From Paraliomyxa sp041600735 (GTDB taxonomy: Bacteria > Myxococcota_A > Polyangia > Nannocystales > Nannocystaceae): a stretch of 7,608 nt of DNA. The notes below the pieces were generated by a model. It did not search any database. It was not told the origin of the DNA and saw only the letters and a program-made list of their open reading frames with translations. Positions 1 to 6,108 of the stretch are shown here, piece by piece. The stretch spans positions 1 through 7,608 of the forward strand of contig JBFIJN010000438.1 in the NCBI GenBank assembly GCA_041600735.1, read 5' to 3'. A program made the position numbers and the translations under genes. Positions within the stretch are counted from its first letter, which is position 1. The number at the start of each line of letters is the position of its first letter.

Positions 1-1
1 C

Positions 2-232
2 GCGTGCCGCTCGGTGACCCGCAACGAGCGCTTCTACGCCACCGGGGTGCTGCTGTCCGCGCTGTGCCAGGCGGTCTCGGGCCTCGCGCTCGTGGCGAGC
101 GGCGACCCGCTGTGGATCCAGGTGGGCCTGGTGGTCGCCATGGGCGCAGTGCTGGCTGCCGGTGCGGGCTTGTTCGTGGCGCCCGGCATGATGCGACTGC
201 TGGGCGGGCAGGTCGAGGAGAGCAGCGCATGA
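2..232 (+). CDS. Small hydrophobic membrane protein, 3' part (unknown function)
   Basis: I do not recognise this protein. The frame is open to the left edge, so 76 residues are visible and the true start may lie outside; a GTG at 14 is the only candidate start near the edge and has no visible ribosome binding site. Two hydrophobic stretches, one starting near FYATGVLLSALCQ and one near WIQVGLVVAMGAVL, are separated by a short polar turn (SGDPLW). This suggests two membrane helices, followed by a short charged tail ending QVEESSA. Its stop TGA overlaps the ATG of the LolA-like gene in an ATGA arrangement, so the two are almost certainly co-transcribed and translationally coupled. It could be the end of a longer transporter or a small stand-alone inner-membrane protein; the sequence does not decide this. 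Confidence 0.6.
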   Translation, partial: ACRSVTRNERFYATGVLLSALCQAVSGLALVASGDPLWIQVGLVVAMGAVLAAGAGLFVAPGMMRLLGGQVEESSA

Positions 233-924
233 TCGATCGTCGCCGCTTCCTCTTGGCCCTGCCTGCGCTGGCCGTCCCCGCGGCGCTGCTCCACGTGCGC
301 CTCGCCGGCTCGGCCCCCGACGAGCCCTCGCCGCAAGATCGCAAGCTCGCCAATCGGCTCGAGCTGTGGGGCAACTACGCCCGCCGCACGCAGAACCTGA
401 TGGCCCGGCTCAGCACGCGGCGCGAGACCTCGCTGCTCGAGGAGCCGCTGCAGACCACGGGCACCCTCGTGTTCCGCGCGCCGGGATTGCTGGTGCTCCG
501 CGACGATGGCCGCCAGGGCTCCACCACGATCATCGACGGCGACGAGATCCGCGTGTTCCTCAACGGCGCGGGGCGAGCGGATCCCTCGGCCACCGTCGCC
601 GACCAGCGCCCCGCCGCGCAGTGGCTGTCGCGTCGCCTGGTGAGCATGTTCGCCCCCGGCGACGGCACGGCGCTGCTCGAGGACAGCCGCACGCATGTGC
701 CCAAGGGGGTGGGTCATCGCCTCGAGCTGCTGCCGCCGATCGGATCCACCACCCGCAGGCACGTGCGCAGCGTGAGCATGTTGCTCGACGCGGTCGTCGG
801 CACGATCACACAGATCGTGGTGGCCGAGGCCCAGGGCGATCGGATCGTGCTGGGCCTATCGGACCAGCGCCAGAACCTGCCCGAGGAGGACATCGACGGG
901 TTCCTGCGCCAGCTCGAAGAGTGA
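229..924 (+). CDS. LolA-like outer-membrane lipoprotein carrier family protein
   Basis: A 231-residue exported protein resembling the LolA/LolB-like fold, whose members carry lipoproteins or other lipids across the periplasm in a hydrophobic cavity. The start at 229 is chosen because it gives a signal sequence and overlaps the upstream stop (ATGA); the same frame is open further upstream but that part is out of register with the preceding gene. Residues 3-9 (DRRRFLL) followed by a hydrophobic run to about 25 look like a twin-arginine signal. The LolA-like features are a helix at about 40-70, then GTLVFRAPGLLVLRDD (78-93), then a strand pair with IIDGDEIRVFLNG (101-113). The C-terminus, with VVAEAQGDRIVLGLSDQRQN (197-216), matches the family's final strands. 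Coupling to a small membrane protein suggests a dedicated envelope transport role rather than the housekeeping lolA, but the cargo is unknown. Confidence 0.65.
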   Translation: MIDRRRFLLALPALAVPAALLHVRLAGSAPDEPSPQDRKLANRLELWGNYARRTQNLMARLSTRRETSLLEEPLQTTGTLVFRAPGLLVLRDDGRQGSTTIIDGDEIRVFLNGAGRADPSATVADQRPAAQWLSRRLVSMFAPGDGTALLEDSRTHVPKGVGHRLELLPPIGSTTRRHVRSVSMLLDAVVGTITQIVVAEAQGDRIVLGLSDQRQNLPEEDIDGFLRQLEE

Positions 925-946
925 GCGCGGCGCGGCGACTCACCCC

Positions 947-1378
947 CTAGCCCACGTCGCGGCGATCGGGATCGGGATCGGTGGTCGCGGCGACGAGCGG
1001 CTCGGGCCGCCGCAGCGGACGTTCGGCGGGCACGGTCCCGCCGCGCTCGATGGTGCGCAGCTCGAAGCGGCCGGCGCGGAGCACCCGCGCGAGGTGCTCA
1101 CAGGCGGCCCGGGGCTCGGCATGCTCGCCGCAGGTGAACACGTCGGCCGCGGCGTAGCCGAGCTCGGGCCAGGTGTGCACCGAGATGTGGGACTCGGCCA
1201 GCAGCCCCAGCGCCGTCACACCCTGGGGCTCGAACGCATGGGCGGCCTCGTGCAGCAGGGTGGACCGCGCGGCCTTGGCCGCCTCGCGGAGCGCCACCCG
1301 CACGTGCTCGAGATCGTCGATCACCTCGGGCGGGCAGTCGTACATCTCGAGGATCCAGTGAGAGCCAATGGTAGACAC
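947..1378 (-). CDS. speD: S-adenosylmethionine decarboxylase proenzyme (SpeD)
   Basis: The enzyme decarboxylates S-adenosylmethionine to give the aminopropyl donor for spermidine synthesis, in the cytoplasm. It is made as a proenzyme that cleaves itself to create a pyruvoyl group. The 143-residue product has the class 1B motif AESHISVHTWPELGYAAADV (61-80) followed by FTCG. Cleavage is expected between Glu62 and Ser63; Ser63, His68 and Cys83 fall at the numbers I recall for the Thermotoga maritima enzyme. A GTG at 1378 is chosen because it gives MSTIGSHWILEMYDC, matching the family N-terminus, and no other start lies close upstream in frame; no clear ribosome binding site is present. The tail after ERGG (about 30 residues, rich in Pro and Asp) is longer than I expect for the core fold. 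No spermidine synthase gene is visible nearby. It runs convergently into the LolA-like gene with a 22-base gap. Confidence 0.95.
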   Translation of the reverse strand: MSTIGSHWILEMYDCPPEVIDDLEHVRVALREAAKAARSTLLHEAAHAFEPQGVTALGLLAESHISVHTWPELGYAAADVFTCGEHAEPRAACEHLARVLRAGRFELRTIERGGTVPAERPLRRPEPLVAATTDPDPDRRDVG

Positions 1379-1401
1379 GGCGATGCGCGCGGGCGCTTCG
1401 C

Positions 1402-1430
1402 AAGATAGGTGACACCCCGGGGCACGGCAA
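1402..1430 (-). promoter_or_regulatory. Candidate sigma-70-type promoter of speD
   Basis: Read on the minus strand, TTGCCG (1430-1425) and TATCTT (1407-1402) are separated by exactly 17 bases, each matching 4 of 6 consensus positions. The hexamer lies 23 bases before the GTG start, so the leader would be about 15-20 bases long. The spacer holds the palindrome CCCCGGGG. This is a motif match only. Confidence 0.4.
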
Positions 1431-1441
1431 GCGCTTTGTCG

Positions 1442-1450
1442 TGCGATGAT
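1442..1450 (+). promoter_or_regulatory. Possible extended -10 element upstream of the propeller lipoprotein
   Basis: TGC followed by GATGAT ends 8 bases before the ATG at 1459. If used as an extended -10, transcription would begin at or next to the start codon. No convincing -35 sits upstream. It is listed because two other genes in the window show a similar TGC-hexamer placement; on its own it is weak. Confidence 0.2.
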
Positions 1451-1458
1451 GGCCAGCG

Positions 1459-2937
1459 ATGCGCAGCCAGCGGGAGTTCGGCGGGAGGTCGGGGCGGTGG
1501 GCGTTGAGCCTGTGGCTCGCGGCGTGTGGGGGCGACGACGGCAGCGGAAGCGGCAGCGCCAGCGAGTCCACCGCGGCCGGCACCGGGCCGACCACGAGCA
1601 CCAACACGAGCGAAGACCCAACGGGCTCCGTACCCGGCACCACGACGATCGCGGATCCAACGACCGGTGCCGTCGACGAGAGCACCACGGTCGATCCCGA
1701 GACGACGGGCAACCCCACCACCGGCGAGACGCCCGCGAGCTGCGGCGACGCCGTGCTCGACGAGGGCGAGGCCTGCGACGACGGCAATGCGGTGGACGCC
1801 GACGGCTGCAACACGGACTGCACGATCTCGGGCTCGGTGCTGTGGTTCCACAGCCAGGCCGGTGGCGCGGGCCAGAGCGAAGAGGCCTTTGGCATCGCGG
1901 TGGACGCCGAGGGCCGCGCCTACGTGGGCGGCGAGCTGTGGAGCGGTGGCGACCTCGCCTTCTGGGTGCGGCAGTACGAGGAAGACGACAGCCTCGGCTG
2001 GACCCAGCTCATCGACGGCGGGGGCGGCAACGCGGGCGCCCGCGCGCTGACGCTGCGCGGCAACACCCTCTATGCCGCGGGCTATCGCGTGGTCCCCGGG
2101 CAGAGCAACAACATGTGGCTGCGCAGCTTCGCGCTCGACGGCGCGCTGGGCTTCACCGTCGAGTACGACGACGGACTCGGCGGCTCGAACGTTGGGCAGG
2201 GGGTCGCGACCGATCCGGGGGGCAATGTGATCGTGGCCGCGAACGAGCTGGTGAACCCGTTCGCGCCCAACTCCGACGGATGGATCCGCGAGTACACGGC
2301 CGCGGGTGCACCGGTGTGGACGGTGGGCTACGGCGGGGTGGCCGAGGGGTCCGACACCGCGCGGGCCGTAGCCACGGACGCAGCCGGGCGCGTGGCCGCG
2401 GTGGGCCACGAGACCGTGTCCGGTCAGGGCACCGACATGTGGATCCGCGTCTACGACACCAACGGCGGCGCGCAGTGGACGGCCACCTACGGCAACGTGA
2501 ACGCGCTCGACGACGATGCGATGGGCGTGGCCTTCGACCCCGACGGCAACGTGATCGTGGCTGGCTGGGAGCTCGACCCGGTAATCCCCTGGCGACTGTG
2601 GCTCACCAAGTACGATCCCGCTGGCGTACCGCTGTGGACGCAGACGTGGGACGGCGAGCTCGGCGAGGGTGCGCGGGCCTTCGGCGTGGCGGTGGACGAC
2701 ACCGGGGACATCGTGGTCACCGGACAGCACCGCGTGCTCGGGCTCTCCCAGCTGCTGGTGCGCAAGCTCGATCCCAGCGGCAACGAGCGCTGGACCACCA
2801 CCATCGACGGATACCAGGGGACCAACCAGGTCGGTCGCGCGGTCGCGATCGGTCCGGGCCGGCGCGTGTGGGTGGCGGGCGGCGTGGATCAGGGCGTGGA
2901 CGGGCGGGATGCGTACGTGGCTCGGCTCGCGCCCTAG
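1459..2937 (+). CDS. Lipoprotein with DUF4215-type motif and seven-bladed beta-propeller
   Basis: A 492-residue secreted lipoprotein of unknown function. Residues 15-23 (ALSLWLAAC) form a signal with a lipobox and lipidated Cys23. Residues 24-93 are a low-complexity linker rich in Ser, Thr, Gly and acidic residues. Residues 95-121 hold one myxobacterial Cys-rich motif (Cys95, 106, 117, 121; core DEGEACDDGNAVDADGCN). From 124 to the end come seven repeats of 50-55 residues, each with a strand like A-x-G-V-A-x-D-x-x-G-N-V-x-V-A-G and an aromatic position (Trp129, 181, Phe232, Trp287, 340, 393, 445). The last repeat stops at AYVARLAP before its aromatic strand, while an extra one stands at 126-132 (SVLWFHS). 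This fits a propeller closed by N- and C-terminal strands. It is likely displayed on the cell surface. The ATG at 1459 is chosen because it places the signal at the N-terminus. It diverges from speD. Confidence 0.9.
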   Translation: MRSQREFGGRSGRWALSLWLAACGGDDGSGSGSASESTAAGTGPTTSTNTSEDPTGSVPGTTTIADPTTGAVDESTTVDPETTGNPTTGETPASCGDAVLDEGEACDDGNAVDADGCNTDCTISGSVLWFHSQAGGAGQSEEAFGIAVDAEGRAYVGGELWSGGDLAFWVRQYEEDDSLGWTQLIDGGGGNAGARALTLRGNTLYAAGYRVVPGQSNNMWLRSFALDGALGFTVEYDDGLGGSNVGQGVATDPGGNVIVAANELVNPFAPNSDGWIREYTAAGAPVWTVGYGGVAEGSDTARAVATDAAGRVAAVGHETVSGQGTDMWIRVYDTNGGAQWTATYGNVNALDDDAMGVAFDPDGNVIVAGWELDPVIPWRLWLTKYDPAGVPLWTQTWDGELGEGARAFGVAVDDTGDIVVTGQHRVLGLSQLLVRKLDPSGNERWTTTIDGYQGTNQVGRAVAIGPGRRVWVAGGVDQGVDGRDAYVARLAP

Positions 2938-2960
2938 CCCCCAGCACTAGCCGTAGCCGC

Positions 2961-3428
2961 TCACCCCTCGCGCACCCAGAAGCGCAGCGTGCTGCCCTCG
3001 AGCTCGCTGGGGAACACCGAGAGCCCTTGCTTGGCCGGCCCCTTGGTGGGCGTCCCGCGATCGTCGAAGCGCGAGCCGTGGCAGGGGCAGCTCAGCTCCT
3101 GCGCCGCGTTGTCCCAGCGCACGGTGCAGCCCAGGTGGGTGCAGCGCAGCGAGAGCACGCGCACCTGATCGTGCTCGAGGCGCAGCACGAGCACGGGCTT
3201 GCGCGCGGTCGCGGGCTGGAGCGCCGCCATCCCCCCGGGGGTGATGAGCTCGGGGTAGTCCTTGAGCCCGAGCTCGACGAGCCCGTCGCCCGCGACGGAG
3301 ACCGGCTTGACCTCCCAGCGCTCGGTCGAGGCGGCGCACCCGGCGAGCACGAGACCCACGCCGCCGCCCACGAAGCTGCGCCGCGCGAGGGGATGGAACG
3401 CGGGGGGATCGGAGGCGGAGTCGGACAT
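2961..3428 (-). CDS. Tat-exported Rieske [2Fe-2S] lipoprotein
   Basis: A 155-residue electron-transfer protein on the periplasmic side of the membrane. The cluster ligands are visible in CTHLGC (Cys96, His98) and CPCHGSRF (Cys114, His117); Cys101 and Cys116 would form the disulfide typical of bc1/b6f-type Rieske proteins. GPA at 130-132 is the proline loop. The N-terminus carries ARRSFVGGG (15-23), a twin-arginine motif fitting folded export with the cluster in place, and LAGC (28-31), a lipobox, so it may be anchored by lipid rather than by an uncleaved helix. The ATG at 3428 is chosen because the signal starts just after it; the frame is open upstream but unlike a coding region. Ser119 is kept, but the Tyr that usually follows two residues later is Phe121. 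No cytochrome b gene is adjacent, so its partner is unknown. It converges on the propeller gene with a 23-base gap. Confidence 0.92.
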   Translation of the reverse strand: MSDSASDPPAFHPLARRSFVGGGVGLVLAGCAASTERWEVKPVSVAGDGLVELGLKDYPELITPGGMAALQPATARKPVLVLRLEHDQVRVLSLRCTHLGCTVRWDNAAQELSCPCHGSRFDDRGTPTKGPAKQGLSVFPSELEGSTLRFWVREG

Positions 3429-3548
3429 CGGCCGGATCTCATCAGAGTCGCGGCCGCTCCGCAAAGGCCGAGCGCTCGCGCCGCCCGAGGCCGGGCCCGC
3501 ACGACGTCTCCGAGCAGTCCCGCGGCTCTCGTGCTCGACCGCGCCGGC

Positions 3549-3557
3549 TGCTAGCGT
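3549..3557 (+). promoter_or_regulatory. Candidate extended -10 promoter of the beta-barrel gene
   Basis: TGC then TAGCGT (fits TANNNT) ends 7 bases before the ATG at 3565. Used as an extended -10, it would start transcription at about the A of the ATG, giving a leaderless mRNA. This fits the lack of any ribosome binding site here. The rest of the 136-base divergent gap to the Rieske gene shows no clear operator. Confidence 0.35.
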
Positions 3558-3564
3558 GGGCTCG

Positions 3565-4248
3565 ATGATCACCTGGGCCCTCGCTGCCACGCTCGTCGCG
3601 CTCGCCCCCGGGAGCACGGCCCCGCGGGGCAATACCGTGCTCACCCGCGATCGCGGGGTGGTGTGGGGCGTGGCCGCGGTGCCGCGGGTGGCCGTTCTGC
3701 TGGGCGACGGGGCGCGCGTGATCCAGCCGGTGGGGTTCGGAGCCGAGCTCCAGTTTCGCGCCTACGCGCTGAACCTGGGGCGGCTGCGCTTCGGCGGCGA
3801 GACGCACTTCGGTCACACGCGCGTGCTCGAGCGCGTGAGCGTGACCTACGACGATGGCTCGGGCGCGCAGGCGGTGCGTCGCTACAACGCGCTCGGCCAC
3901 ACCGACTTCTCGCTCGGCCCCTCGGCCCAGGTGGTGCTGGGGCCGATCATCGTCGAGGGCGGGGTCGCGGTAGGGCTGGGGATCTCCAACCTCGTGCGCA
4001 CGTTTGGCGCGCTGCCGATCGACGAGGTGCAGACCACCGACGTCACCGCGATGCTGCGCGGCGGCGGGCAGCTCGGGGTCCCGATCCGCAACAACCAGGG
4101 CATCGTGCTCGGCGTGCACGCGACCAAGTTCTTCTCCAAGGAACAGATCGTGGCCCGCCCCGATCCTGCGGATCCCGACGCCCCGCCCGACGCCAATCCC
4201 TTCGATCTGGTGCTGGAGCTCGGGCTCGGCTACCAGATGTGGTTCTGA
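3565..4248 (+). CDS. Probable outer-membrane beta-barrel protein
   Basis: A 227-residue protein I cannot assign to a named family. Residues 1-19 (MITWALAATLVALAPGSTA) look like a Sec signal peptide. The rest is rich in alternating polar/hydrophobic strands, such as GFGAELQFRAYAL (57-69), LRFGGETHFG (74-83), TDFSLGPSAQVVLG (113-126), IIVEGGVAVGLGI (128-140) and GIVLGVHATKFF (179-190). The last strand, LVLELGLGYQMWF, ends in Phe as expected for a barrel assembly signal. The size suggests a small barrel of roughly eight to ten strands. A Pro/Asp-rich loop (199-212) precedes the last strand. The ATG at 3565 is preferred over a GTG three codons upstream because it gives a compact signal. It is divergent from the Rieske gene. 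It could be a channel or a structural barrel; no ligand can be inferred. Confidence 0.75.
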   Translation: MITWALAATLVALAPGSTAPRGNTVLTRDRGVVWGVAAVPRVAVLLGDGARVIQPVGFGAELQFRAYALNLGRLRFGGETHFGHTRVLERVSVTYDDGSGAQAVRRYNALGHTDFSLGPSAQVVLGPIIVEGGVAVGLGISNLVRTFGALPIDEVQTTDVTAMLRGGGQLGVPIRNNQGIVLGVHATKFFSKEQIVARPDPADPDAPPDANPFDLVLELGLGYQMWF

Positions 4249-4513
4249 GCGAGCGGCCGCGATCGCGGCGAGCGGCACGCCGTCGCTAGCCCCGCGGCCG
4301 GCGGTGGCCAAGGCGATGCTCGGGGACTCGCGCAAAGATCGTCCTCGCTCGCGCGGCGCGTCGCAGGCGTTGCGCAACAACCGTCGCGAGACCCGCTCGC
4401 TCCGCCCGCGCCACGCACTCTCGCGCGAATCATGCGGGTACGGATCCGACACCAACTCGCTACGCTGCCCCGTCGCTTGGCCCCACGCCGGGGCGCGACG
4501 GAGGAGGATTTTC
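4249..4513 (+). other. Intergenic region with two perfect palindromes
   Basis: No convincing gene is seen on either strand in these 265 bases. Two perfect palindromes stand out: GCCGCGATCGCGGC (4256-4269), just after the barrel gene stop, and GTTGCGCAAC (4369-4378). GCGAGCGGC is directly repeated on either side of the centre of the first (4249-4257 and 4268-4276). A -10-like TACGCT (4461-4466) lies 47 bases before the next ATG, but no good -35 is seen at the expected spacing. The region probably carries the promoter of the coiled-coil/OmpA operon. Confidence 0.5.
4502..4507 (+). promoter_or_regulatory. Strong ribosome binding site (AGGAGG)
   Basis: A full AGGAGG lies 6 bases before the ATG at 4514. 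It fixes the start of the coiled-coil gene. It stands out because most other genes here lack a clear site, suggesting that this operon is translated strongly. Confidence 0.85.
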
Positions 4514-4975
4514 ATGCGAACACTCTACGAACGGGCCCGCCCGACCATGGCCGCGTTGACGATCGTGATGGTGGCGGGCTTGGCTGGCAGTCGACCCGCG
4601 CTGGGTGACGAGAAGGCCGACGTCGAGGCGAGGCTCCAGGCGCTCACCGTGCAGCTCAAGAAGCACGAGGTGGCCGACACGACCCACGCCGCGACCAGCG
4701 AGATCGGCAAGGCCGAGGCGCTGCGCGACAAGGCACGCTCACTCTCCGACAAGCGCCGTGATCGCGAGGCGATGGCCCACACCCTCGACGAGCTCCAGGC
4801 CACGCTCGCGCTGGTGGGCGCGAAGATCGTGCACGCGGAGACCAAGGCCAAGTACGACGCGCAGAAGACCAAGATGAAGGAAGCAACGAACGCACTGGCT
4901 AGGACCAAGGCCTCGGCCGACGACCTCGAGCAGCAGCAAGCCCAGCTCGAGCGCAAGCTCGGAGGTGGCAAGTGA
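4514..4975 (+). CDS. Periplasmic coiled-coil protein, partner of OmpA-family lipoprotein
   Basis: A 153-residue exported helical protein with no recognised enzyme motif. Residues 12-31 (MAALTIVMVAGLAGSRPALG) form a signal peptide, probably cut before DEKADVEARL. From 33 to 150 the sequence is almost all Ala, Lys, Glu, Gln, Leu and Arg with heptad-like spacing, ending in DDLEQQQAQLERKL, so a long coiled coil is expected. Residues 64-88 (starting EIGKAEALRDKAR) resemble residues 48-72 of the next protein (KAEAWDAKAR). The reading frame overlaps the next start in a GTGA arrangement, which points to matched amounts of the two proteins and perhaps a complex at the outer membrane or peptidoglycan. 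There is no lipobox, so it is probably soluble in the periplasm. A role similar to periplasmic adaptor or spacer proteins is possible but unproven. Confidence 0.85.
   Translation: MRTLYERARPTMAALTIVMVAGLAGSRPALGDEKADVEARLQALTVQLKKHEVADTTHAATSEIGKAEALRDKARSLSDKRRDREAMAHTLDELQATLALVGAKIVHAETKAKYDAQKTKMKEATNALARTKASADDLEQQQAQLERKLGGGK
4961..4965 (+). promoter_or_regulatory. Ribosome binding site inside the upstream gene (GGAGG)
   Basis: GGAGG, within the last codons of the coiled-coil gene, lies 6 bases before the GTG at 4972. It supports the GTG start and the GTGA overlap, and implies independent as well as coupled initiation of the OmpA-family gene. Confidence 0.8.
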
Positions 4976-6072
4976 GACGTCAACGACTGCTGCTCGGACT
5001 GCTGCTCGCGCTCGGCTGCGCGGGGATCAAGCCCAGCGCCGAGATGACCGAGTTCGCCCAGGACACGGAGACACGCGACGGCAAGGAGGTGAAGCTGCGC
5101 TTCCCCGAGCTGGTCGCGAAGGCCGAGGCCTGGGACGCCAAGGCGCGCATGGCCCAGGAGGACAAGGACGAGGAGCTGATGAAGCTCTACTCCCACATCG
5201 CAATGCTGTGGTGGGAGTCGGCCAAGCTGCGCAGCAATGCCGTGGATCTCGACGCCGAGCGACAGCAACTCGCAAAGGACACCGCGCAGATCGAGAACGA
5301 GCTCGCCGAGGTGCAGAAGCGCGAGAAGCTGGCCAAGGCCACCCTCGATCGCATGAAGCAGATCATCGCGCTCGAGGGCACGATGGCCGACAACGCCGAG
5401 GTCGCGACCGCGCGCGGTCACATCACCTCGGCGATCGAGGCCATCAAGGCCGCGCAAGGGGTCGACGCCGACGTTCACGCCAAGGTCACGTTTGCGGCGG
5501 CCGAGGCCAAGCTCAAGGCGGCAACTTCGGCGCTGGGCAAGAACAAGCCCAACGATGCGGTGAGCCTCGCGATCGAGGCCAAGGCCAGCGCCGAGGCGGC
5601 GTACAGCGAGGCGGAGGCGAAGTTCATGAGCACCTCGGCCGACCAGGCCAAGCTCAACCGGCAAAAGGCGCTGTTCGACGCGCTGGCCGCCGTGAGCGGG
5701 GCGGAGCGGTCGATGGTGGAGGGCGGCGGCGTGATGATCACGATCGTCGAGGCGTTCTCCTCCACCGGGGTGACGATCGACCCGTCCCGCGTGGCCGCAT
5801 TCGACACGATCGCACAGACCGCGAAGAACTACGGCGAGTACTCGCTCGTCATCGAAGGACACACCGACAGCAGGGGTAGCAAGGCCAAGAACCTCCAGCT
5901 GAGCGAGTCGCGGGCGCAGAGCGTGCTCGCCTACCTCGCGCAGAAGGGCGTCTCGCCCTCGCGCATGAACGCGATGGGCAAGGGCTCCAACGAGCCCGTC
6001 GCGGAGAACAGCACCAAGGAGGGTCGGTCCAAGAACCGGCGCATCGAGATCCTGTTCGCCGCGGGTGGATAG
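4972..6072 (+). CDS. OmpA-family peptidoglycan-binding lipoprotein with DUF4398-like helical region
   Basis: A 366-residue lipoprotein likely to tether the outer membrane to the cell wall. The N-terminus, MRRQRLLLGLLLALGC, is a short signal with a lipobox-like end and lipidated Cys16; Ala at the -3 position is less usual than Leu. Residues 45-245 are helical, rich in Ala, Lys and Glu, with a Trp pair in AMLWWES (77-83). The part at 143-217 resembles the DUF4398 helical repeat. The C-terminal OmpA-like domain (about 253-363) has GHTDSRGS (296-303), the LSESRAQ motif (310-316) and NRRIEI (355-360). Asp299 and Arg314 sit 15 residues apart, the spacing of the known diaminopimelate-binding pair. 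The GTG start is supported by an upstream GGAGG and the GTGA overlap with the coiled-coil gene. It is followed by a strong hairpin. A Pal-like role is possible, but the long helical region makes it different from ordinary Pal. Confidence 0.93.
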   Translation: MRRQRLLLGLLLALGCAGIKPSAEMTEFAQDTETRDGKEVKLRFPELVAKAEAWDAKARMAQEDKDEELMKLYSHIAMLWWESAKLRSNAVDLDAERQQLAKDTAQIENELAEVQKREKLAKATLDRMKQIIALEGTMADNAEVATARGHITSAIEAIKAAQGVDADVHAKVTFAAAEAKLKAATSALGKNKPNDAVSLAIEAKASAEAAYSEAEAKFMSTSADQAKLNRQKALFDALAAVSGAERSMVEGGGVMITIVEAFSSTGVTIDPSRVAAFDTIAQTAKNYGEYSLVIEGHTDSRGSKAKNLQLSESRAQSVLAYLAQKGVSPSRMNAMGKGSNEPVAENSTKEGRSKNRRIEILFAAGG

Positions 6073-6077
6073 CTCGA

Positions 6078-6107
6078 CGAGCGCGCGCCTCTCGGGGCGC
6101 GCGCTCG
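6078..6107. terminator. Hairpin between convergent genes, probable bidirectional terminator
   Basis: CGAGCGCGCGCC (6078-6089) and GGCGCGCGCTCG (6096-6107) form a perfect 12-base-pair stem with a 6-base loop. It fills most of the 36-base gap between the stops of the OmpA-family gene and the minus-strand gene. No T-run follows on either strand, so termination would rely on the stem strength or on other factors. Confidence 0.7.
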
Positions 6108-6108
6108 C

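Noticed and set aside
921..943. GTGAG/CTCAC inverted repeat between the LolA-like gene and speD
   Set aside because: The stem is only 5 base pairs with a 13-base loop and part of it is coding. It is too weak to call a terminator.
1321..2730. A 469-codon open frame on the minus strand
   Set aside because: It lies opposite the propeller lipoprotein and speD upstream region. Its His/Arg/Val/Ala-rich composition is typical of the antisense of a GC-rich gene, with no domain or signal.
3429..3475. TTGCGG and TGAGAT with 17-base spacing upstream of the Rieske gene
   Set aside because: Each hexamer matches only about half of the consensus, which is easily expected by chance in this sequence.
1446..3554. 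A 702-codon open frame on the plus strand overlapping the lipoprotein and Rieske genes
   Set aside because: It is an Arg/Gly-rich frame, shifted relative to the lipoprotein and antisense to the Rieske gene. Both of those carry recognisable motifs that this frame lacks.
3442..4515. A 357-codon open frame on the minus strand opposite the beta-barrel gene
   Set aside because: It has no signal or domain and is His/Arg-rich. The plus-strand barrel has a signal peptide and a C-terminal Phe in the proper place.
4525..5862. A 445-codon open frame on the minus strand
   Set aside because: It is antisense to the coiled-coil and OmpA-family genes. Its Leu-rich pattern is the complement of their Lys/Glu/Ala-rich codons; both plus-strand genes have clear motifs and ribosome binding sites.
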